DNA from: CAYRPN01 sp964426135
Lineage (GTDB): Bacteria > Planctomycetota > Phycisphaerae > Phycisphaerales > Phycisphaeraceae
Direction: 5' to 3'
Length of the DNA stretch: 37,102 bases
NCBI GenBank assembly: GCA_964426135.1
Contig: CAYRPN010000053.1
Span: 1-37,102 of the forward strand
Shown here: positions 31,803 to 37,102 of the stretch, piece after piece
Layout of the letters: each line of letters begins with the position of its first letter
Numbering within the stretch: the first letter of the stretch is position 1
Notes under the pieces: generated by a model
Database searches by the model: none
The model's input: only the letters and a program-made list of their open reading frames with translations
What the model was told of the DNA's origin: nothing
Made by a program: the position numbers and the translations under genes

Positions 31803-31891
31803 TTATTGGTGAATGGTGAATGGTTAATAGTTAATGAAGACGTGGATTGTTGTTATCAATAACCACTCGCTATTAACTACTCGCCACTAAC
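31803..31891. repeat. Two facing AT-rich heptamer arrays
   Basis: Left: TTATTGG, TGAATGG, TGAATGG, TTAATAG, TTAATGA (31803-31837). Right: CAATAAC, CACTCGC, TATTAAC, TACTCGC, CACTAAC (31857-31891). The right array reads as a diverged inverse of the left, so the 90 bases could fold into a long imperfect stem. It ends three bases before the TAA stop of the Gfo/Idh gene, occupies the spacer to PIG-L and is far more AT-rich than the genome. Confidence 0.88.
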
Positions 31892-31893
31892 CA

Positions 31894-32928
31894 TTAGCTT
31901 TGTCGCACCTTCACCGTCTTCTTCTTCCGTATCGCACCGTCAATCGCATACATCACCTCATGCACATGCGCACACGCCGCCAGGTCATTGTGCGGGCGTT
32001 TTCCTTCGCGCAAGGACTCGACGAAGTGTTTCAACTGGCCGAGATACGGATGATCCTTCACGTCGCCGGAGGCGGGCATGTCGGCAGGCACCTTCGCCCA
32101 TTCCCTTTGGCCGGGCCAGTCTAGGGACCAGATCTTGTCGTCGTGGATCGCGCCCTTGTCGCCTTGGAAAAGCACCGGAAACAGGTACGGCTGCCGGCAC
32201 TCGATGCTGGTGGCGACCTTGCCGATCGCGCCGTTCTTGAATTTCAGGATCGCGACGCTGTTGGGATCGTATTCGTATTTCAGCGGATTGTTCGGGCTGG
32301 TGTTGCTCATGGCCGCGACTTCGACCACTTCGCTGCCCATGCACCAGATGAGCGAATCGAGCGCGTGGCAGCCGGCGGTGAGCAGCGCGTCGCCGCCGAT
32401 CTCTTTCTTGATGTTCCACGACCACTGTCCATACCACGGGCCGATGCCGTGGAAATAGCTGCACTCGGCATAGAACACATTGCCGATCAGGCCGTCGTCG
32501 ATCATGCGCTTGATGTTGCGGAACAAGCCGATCCAGCGCAGTTCGAAACATACACTCGTGACAACTTTCGCCTTGTTCACCGCGGCGAGCATCTTCGCCA
32601 AGTCGCGGCGATTCAGGGCGACTGGCTTTTCGATGACGATGTGTTTGCCCGCTTGTGCCGCGGCAATCGTTTCCGCCGGGTGCTGCGGGTGCGGGGTGCA
32701 GATGACGACGACATCGAGTCCGTCGTGTGCGAGAAACGCGTCGTAGTCATCGTAGGGCCGGGCGTGCTCGAGCTTGTGATGCTCGATCTTGCCCATGGCC
32801 TTGCCCAGTTGCCGCGAGCACACGGCCACGATGTTGCAGCCATCGATCTGCTTGAAGGTATCGATATGAGCGCCGGCGACCCAGCCAGTGCCGACGATGC
32901 CGATGCCGAGCGGTTTGGTCTTCGACAT
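31894..32928 (-). CDS. Gfo/Idh/MocA-family oxidoreductase (cytoplasmic)
   Basis: A 344-residue enzyme starting at MSKTKPLGIGIVG with GGGAAG about 6 bases upstream; an ATG 48 bases further up lacks support. Rossmann motif GIVGTGWVAGAH (10-21), VVVICTPHPQHPAE, EKPVALNRRDL and the catalytic-domain block GGDALLTAGCHALDSLIW are all present. No export signal is visible. It is probably the first gene of the amino-sugar run, with the PIG-L gene next after a repeat-filled spacer. Likely chemistry is NAD(P)-linked oxidation of a sugar hydroxyl. The combination with a deacetylase and a NagB-like protein suggests an amino-sugar substrate, which is inference. Confidence 0.93.
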   Translation of the reverse strand: MSKTKPLGIGIVGTGWVAGAHIDTFKQIDGCNIVAVCSRQLGKAMGKIEHHKLEHARPYDDYDAFLAHDGLDVVVICTPHPQHPAETIAAAQAGKHIVIEKPVALNRRDLAKMLAAVNKAKVVTSVCFELRWIGLFRNIKRMIDDGLIGNVFYAECSYFHGIGPWYGQWSWNIKKEIGGDALLTAGCHALDSLIWCMGSEVVEVAAMSNTSPNNPLKYEYDPNSVAILKFKNGAIGKVATSIECRQPYLFPVLFQGDKGAIHDDKIWSLDWPGQREWAKVPADMPASGDVKDHPYLGQLKHFVESLREGKRPHNDLAACAHVHEVMYAIDGAIRKKKTVKVRQS

Positions 32929-33012
32929 GGTGAACTTCCCGAATCGAATGAACGCCGAACGAACCCGTCGATGCAAATGACATACGGATGCGGATGATAA
33001 CGAGGACGCGGG

Positions 33013-33150
33013 TTAGCGGAAACGCCGCAGGCGTCTGACCGGATGCCCCTGCGGCGCCGTGCGGATATCGCATGCGAGGCGCTGTGACAACATCAATCGC
33101 CAGCGTGCGCCAATCGTTGTCCGTCCAGACGCCTGCGGCGTTTCCGCTAA
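33013..33150. repeat. Paired TTAGCGG hairpins with AACGCCGCAGGCGT core
   Basis: A perfect 25-base inverted repeat (33013-33037 with 33126-33150) is separated by 88 bases. Each arm starts with the GTTTAGC/GGTTAGC foot and holds the small hairpin ACGCC-GCA-GGCGT. It belongs to the same footed family as 7462-7542 and 30190-30283 but has another core. It lies between the heme dehydrogenase stop and the Gfo/Idh promoter region. Confidence 0.88.
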
Positions 33151-33174
33151 ACGCGCCGAATCCGCGACAGTGAT

Positions 33175-36100
33175 TCACTTCACCGGCGCCAACCGGATGC
33201 CGCGCAGGTCCATGAGCCGGCCGGTGATGGCGCCGGCGGAGCGCAGGACAAGGCGCTGTTTGCCCGCAGTCAGTTCGATGACGCCGAGTTTCGTCTGCTG
33301 GTAATCGTCGAGCGTGCCGGTCGTCGGCAGCTTGGCGGTGAAAGTGGAGGAATCGCCGCTGTCGTTCTCGGCGGAAACGACAATCGCGTTGCCTTTCCAC
33401 TGGTCGTCACAGGCGTAGTCGAGCCAGACTTCATATTTCCTGGTCTCGCCTCCCGCCGCCTGCGGCTTCGTATTCGTGCCCGTCACGGCCGGCACATCGA
33501 CCTGCCACGCCGCGTAGTCGTCGGGGCTGGTCCACTGGCCGAGGTTGTTGTCCTCGCGCTCGTAGACGATCGATGTACCGAACGCCTCGCACGCCGTGGC
33601 AGGCAGAACGATCGCGCCATCGCGCCCCGCGGCGATCAGCGCGGGCTTCACGCCCACAAGTTGCCGCGGCGGCTGGCTTCGGGCGATGACGAAGGCGATC
33701 ACGTCCGCCAGCCCCTGCTTGCCCAGCGTCGTCTCCAGCCCCTCAGGCATCAGCGACAGGCTGGTGCTGCGCAGGCCCGCCAGGTCTTTGCGAAGGATCA
33801 CGTGCTTCGTTCCGTCGGCGCCGACGAGCGTCAGGCTCGCACCGCTTTCAGCCAGCAGCATCCCGGTGAACGTGTCGCCCTGCGTGGTCTCGGCGACGTA
33901 ATTCACATAGCGCGTATCGACGGCCTGATTCGGATCGAGAATCGCTTGCAGCAGCGTGCCGGGCGTGCGGTCGGTCAGGGAGGAAAGATCGGGGCCGTGG
34001 CCTTTGCCAGCGCCGGCGAGCTTGTGGCAGACGGCGCAGGTTTTCTCGAAGAGCTCGCGGCCACGGGTGAGGTCGCCTTTCGTCGTCGCCACGTCCTGAT
34101 GAGCGGCGACGACCTTGGCGCGGTCGGTGGCAAGCGCGCCAAACAGTTCCTTCGCCCGCTTGGCGATCGATTCGCTTGGATGTGAGAGCAGCCGCTGCCG
34201 GTTGGCGGCGCTGATCTCCATGGTGGCGACCTGCTTCGCGCTCACGCGCTGCAGGAGCAAGCTCGTGGTTTCAGGACGCCGCAGAAGCATGTCGATCATG
34301 CGTGATCGCGCTGCCGGCGTCAGTTGCGTCCACCGCTTCTCGAAGAAAAGCGAAGTCAGCAGCGCATCCTTCACCTCCCCGGTCGGCAGCGCGCCCAGTG
34401 CTTCGATCGCCTCCTGCTGTAAGCGCGTCGCGACGGACGGCTCCAGCAGCATCAGCAGATAACTGGCGGCGCGCTCCGCCTTCGTCAGGCCCAGCAGCCG
34501 AATGAGCATGACGTGCTCCACCTCCGGCTGCTGGAGGTCGGGCTTGCTCAGCACCAGATGCGAGAAGAAATCCGGCCAGGCCTTTCCCTCCTTGATGAGC
34601 GGCTCCCAGATGCGCTGCGGCGGCGAGAGCGTCGCCGGATTCACGGATGCCATGCCCTGCACCAGGCCCAGGATGGCCGCGAGCTTGCGAGCTCGCGGCA
34701 CGGTCGAATCCCGCCTTGTCAGCTCGCGCATCACGGGCGACAGCGCGTCGGCTTCGTCGCTCTGGGTGACCGTCCGCGCCAGCATCGTGATGATCTCGTC
34801 ACTCACCTCGTTCGTCTTGACGACGAGCAGTTCACTGAGGACGCGCGGGCCGACTTTCGCGCAGGAGCTGATCAGTGCGGCCGTGATGTAGGGATCACCG
34901 GTGTTCTGGCGGAACATCTCCACGATCATCGGCGCGGCGTAGTCCTCCATGTCATCAGCGCCCAGGCTCAGCGCCCACTGCATGCGCGCCGCCGCCTGCC
35001 GATTGCCCACGCGATGCGGCATGAAGCGGTCCATCCGAGTGCCCGCGCTCTCCAGTACGTACTGCGTCTCCACGTTGCGTACCGCGGCGGCGATCACCGC
35101 GGGATGCGGGTCGAGAAGCGAGGCGAAGAAGTCGTCGCCGTTGAGAAGCTCGAACTGATTCAGCATCGAGATCGCCTGCACCCGGACAGCCGGGTTAGAG
35201 TTGCGAATCGCATCCTCCACAGGATCGAGGATCGGCTGCCAACTCGCATGTTGCTTGGCGCGCACGGCGGAACGGGCCTTGAGTGTCTCGTCGAAGGCTT
35301 CCCGGCTCAGCTTGGGGTCATCCAGAGCGCGGCTGAACTCGATGTATTTCGCCCATTGTGGATCGCTCCACAACAGTACCATCGACGCCAGATCGCGGGT
35401 CGTGCCGTTGGGGCTCATCAGCCACGTCATCGCCGATGCACGATCATCCAGGACCATGCGCGGCGTCTGGCGCAGCAAGGTCGCGCCCTTCTTCACCACG
35501 CGGTAAATCCGCCCCTTATCGCTCCCCTGCATCCAATCCACCTTCTTGTTAAACCCCTCCGGCAGCCACTGCGGATGCTCCACCACGGCGCGGTACATGT
35601 CCGCGATCCACAGCGCGCCATCAGGCCCCGTGCGCAGGTGCACCGGGCGGAACCATTCATCCGTCGATGTGAGGAACTCGCTCTGCTCTTCTCCCGCGAC
35701 GCGCTGAGCTTTGAACGTGACGCCGTCCTCGGTGAGCTTGCGGCGGGTAATGAGGTTATGCACCGGTTCACAGATGAAGACCTGGCCATAGACATCGTCG
35801 CCCAGCAGATTGTCGCGGTAGACGGCGATGCCGCACGCGCTGGTGAAACGGTTGGCCATGTAGGGCGCGTGCAGGCGTTCGACTTTCTTGCCGCGCGGGT
35901 AGCAGGGCGGATTTCGCGGCGTGACCAGATCGATGAACGGCTCAGGCGCGGCGACGTGCGGGTTGCGGCGAAGGTAGTGATCCTCCAGCACGTAGTGAAT
36001 GATCAGCCGGCTGTTGTCGACGCCGAACCAGTTGCCGAAGTCGTCGCGCACGCGGCCGAACTGCGATGGGCCGCTGGCGGGTTCGATTTCGCCGGTGTCG

Positions 36101-36876
36101 GGGCGGATGCGCAGGTCGCGCCCGCGGATGTCGACGGTGACGCCGGTCTTGTGCGATTTCACGACGCCGTTGGACAGGCCGTTGGCGCAGTAGATCCAAT
36201 TGTCGAGGCCCCATTGCAGGCCGTTGACGCGAAGCTGCGGATTGCCTTCGACGAAGCCGGTGTAGAGTTTTTCGATTTTGTCGGCTTTGCCGTTGGTTTT
36301 GCTGGTGATGCGGAGGCCGCGGGATTTGGCGCCTTTTTCCACGCCCTTCTCATCATCAGCCACCCATTGGGCGGTCGTGTCCTCCGCATAAATGATGTCC
36401 GGCGCGGCGGTGACGAGCACGCCCTTTCGCCACGGCAGCACGCCGGTGGGATAATTCAGATCATCGAGGAAAACGGTTCGCTGATCGTACTTGCCGTCGC
36501 CATCCGTGTCGGTCAGATAGATCACGCGGCCCTTGGGCTTCTTGGGCGAAGCGTCATTGATCGGCAGCCAGTTGTAATCCGCCATCTCCACGACCCACAA
36601 TCGCCCGTCCGGCCCCCACGCGAAAGCGACCGGATCGAACACCATCGGCTCAGCCGCGACGAGCTCGACGACGAATCCGTCGGGCACCTGAATCGTCTTG
36701 AGCGACTCCTGTGGCGAAAGTGGCGCGGGGGCGACCCACTGCGCCTGCGCCGGTGCCTGCGGTTGTGTCTGTGCGGACGGGGCGTCGGCGGCTCGTACCG
36801 CGCCGGCCAGCAGGGCGGCGGCACAGACCAGAGACAGAAGCGCCGGTGCGCGAGGAGTGCGACGCGGAGTGGGCAT
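33175..36876 (-). CDS. PVC-type secreted heme-binding dehydrogenase (second)
   Basis: A 1233-residue protein. The start at MPTPRRTPRAPALL is supported by GAGG 8 bases upstream and a signal peptide ending AVRAA; the frame runs on upstream across the divergent tRNA gene, which is not credible coding. Beta-propeller about 50-480 (PDGFVVELVAAEPMVFDPVA, WGPDGRLWVVEM, GPDGALWIADMYR), HEAT-like helical repeats about 500-920, then one c-type heme site, CAVCH (947-951), followed by KGHGPDLSSL and the STSLSLMPEGL segment. A C-terminal beta domain (about 1080-1233, ending LMDLRGIRLAPVK) resembles a carbohydrate-binding module. It is a paralogue of the protein at 17.7-21.2 kb, which lacks this terminal domain. 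It probably oxidises a carbohydrate or alcohol in the periplasm; the electron acceptor is not known. Confidence 0.94.
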   Translation of the reverse strand: MPTPRRTPRAPALLSLVCAAALLAGAVRAADAPSAQTQPQAPAQAQWVAPAPLSPQESLKTIQVPDGFVVELVAAEPMVFDPVAFAWGPDGRLWVVEMADYNWLPINDASPKKPKGRVIYLTDTDGDGKYDQRTVFLDDLNYPTGVLPWRKGVLVTAAPDIIYAEDTTAQWVADDEKGVEKGAKSRGLRITSKTNGKADKIEKLYTGFVEGNPQLRVNGLQWGLDNWIYCANGLSNGVVKSHKTGVTVDIRGRDLRIRPDTGEIEPASGPSQFGRVRDDFGNWFGVDNSRLIIHYVLEDHYLRRNPHVAAPEPFIDLVTPRNPPCYPRGKKVERLHAPYMANRFTSACGIAVYRDNLLGDDVYGQVFICEPVHNLITRRKLTEDGVTFKAQRVAGEEQSEFLTSTDEWFRPVHLRTGPDGALWIADMYRAVVEHPQWLPEGFNKKVDWMQGSDKGRIYRVVKKGATLLRQTPRMVLDDRASAMTWLMSPNGTTRDLASMVLLWSDPQWAKYIEFSRALDDPKLSREAFDETLKARSAVRAKQHASWQPILDPVEDAIRNSNPAVRVQAISMLNQFELLNGDDFFASLLDPHPAVIAAAVRNVETQYVLESAGTRMDRFMPHRVGNRQAAARMQWALSLGADDMEDYAAPMIVEMFRQNTGDPYITAALISSCAKVGPRVLSELLVVKTNEVSDEIITMLARTVTQSDEADALSPVMRELTRRDSTVPRARKLAAILGLVQGMASVNPATLSPPQRIWEPLIKEGKAWPDFFSHLVLSKPDLQQPEVEHVMLIRLLGLTKAERAASYLLMLLEPSVATRLQQEAIEALGALPTGEVKDALLTSLFFEKRWTQLTPAARSRMIDMLLRRPETTSLLLQRVSAKQVATMEISAANRQRLLSHPSESIAKRAKELFGALATDRAKVVAAHQDVATTKGDLTRGRELFEKTCAVCHKLAGAGKGHGPDLSSLTDRTPGTLLQAILDPNQAVDTRYVNYVAETTQGDTFTGMLLAESGASLTLVGADGTKHVILRKDLAGLRSTSLSLMPEGLETTLGKQGLADVIAFVIARSQPPRQLVGVKPALIAAGRDGAIVLPATACEAFGTSIVYEREDNNLGQWTSPDDYAAWQVDVPAVTGTNTKPQAAGGETRKYEVWLDYACDDQWKGNAIVVSAENDSGDSSTFTAKLPTTGTLDDYQQTKLGVIELTAGKQRLVLRSAGAITGRLMDLRGIRLAPVK

Positions 36877-36972
36877 AGGCTGATCCTCGACAAGTGCGAT
36901 TCGATGATAACCCCACGATCGCGAAATACTCCCACACGATTCGCAGTAATCGCGACCAATCGCGGCGATCAT

Positions 36973-37001
36973 TTGACATCGCCTGCGGCCTTCGCAACAA
37001 T
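36973..37001 (+). promoter_or_regulatory. Predicted promoter of tRNA-Pro
   Basis: A perfect -35 TTGACA (36973-36978), a 17-base spacer and -10 AACAAT (36996-37001, four of six consensus bases). The expected start near 37008 lies about 10 bases before the mature tRNA. Confidence 0.7.
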
Positions 37002-37017
37002 GTTCCGTCCGACCGTA

Positions 37018-37092
37018 CGGGCTGTAGCGCAGCTTGGTTAGCGCGCTTGACTGGGGGTCAAGAGGTCGAGAGTTCAAATCTCTCCAGCCCGA
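37018..37092 (+). tRNA. tRNA-Pro, anticodon GGG
   Basis: The full cloverleaf can be drawn: acceptor CGGGCTG/CAGCCCG, D stem GCGC/GCGC, anticodon stem CTTGA/TCAAG with loop CTGGGGG (anticodon GGG, 37053-37055), T stem GAGAG/CTCTC with loop TTCAAAT, and discriminator A. The C1-G72 pair is typical of bacterial tRNA-Pro. The CCA end is not encoded. It is divergent from the heme dehydrogenase gene. Confidence 0.97.
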
Positions 37093-37102
37093 TTGAAGGC
37101 CG

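Noticed and set aside
34513..37041. Plus-strand open frame of 842 codons
   Set aside because: Antisense to the second heme dehydrogenase and running into the tRNA gene; shadow composition.
36877..37077. Upstream extension of the second heme dehydrogenase by 67 codons
   Set aside because: It would be coded antisense to tRNA-Pro and its promoter, while a ribosome binding site and signal peptide support 36876.

Overview
The window is GC-rich chromosomal DNA of a planctomycete, most likely class Phycisphaerae (Tepidisphaerales-like). This assignment is inferred from gene content, not from a marker gene. The indicators are two giant secreted proteins of the Pirellula/Verrucomicrobium heme-binding dehydrogenase type, a DUF1080 (3-keto-disaccharide hydrolase) protein, three Gfo/Idh/MocA oxidoreductases, a type I sulfatase, a PIG-L deacetylase, a very large DUF4175-like coiled-coil membrane protein, a squalene-cyclase-fold secreted protein and many interspersed palindromic repeats. 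I see no phage, plasmid or CRISPR signature.

Layout. 1-5.6 kb: a secreted protein of unknown function (+), a D-2-hydroxyacid dehydrogenase (-), and a tiny lysine/proline-rich lipoprotein (+) with its own promoter, structured 3' UTR and terminator. 5.6-8.2 kb (-): a Rieske protein followed by a cytochrome b that carries two c-type heme sites, together a quinol-oxidising bc complex. 8.3-17.5 kb (-): gpsA with a repeat-derived internal insertion, then, reading from upstream, DUF4175-like protein, poly-Q secreted protein, squalene-cyclase-fold protein and a secreted protein of unknown function. The spacers of this run are packed with repeats. 17.6-23.7 kb (-): Tat-exported Gfo/Idh oxidoreductase, sulfatase and PVC-type heme dehydrogenase, which look like one operon for sulfated glycans. 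23.8-28 kb (+): a VWA membrane protein and a DUF1080 protein. 28-33 kb (-): Gfo/Idh, PIG-L deacetylase, NagB-like protein and Gfo/Idh, apparently an amino-sugar operon, interrupted between the deacetylase and the NagB-like gene by a REP-associated tyrosine transposase (RAYT). 33.2-36.9 kb (-): a second PVC-type heme dehydrogenase. The end of the window holds tRNA-Pro(GGG) (+) with a good promoter.

The most unusual layer is the repeat landscape. (1) A RAYT gene is bounded by two 94-bp paired-hairpin repeats that differ at two positions. Related hairpins with the same GTTTAGC foot but different cores are scattered through at least five other intergenic sites. (2) At least eight arrays with a seven-base period, each with its own heptamer, lie mostly against stop codons or next to the palindromes. 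Three heptamer arrays sit head to tail inside gpsA, in frame, adding about 65 residues. (3) Several other paired-palindrome families occupy nearly every long spacer. All repeat statements come from direct reading. Genome-wide copy number and mobility are inference.
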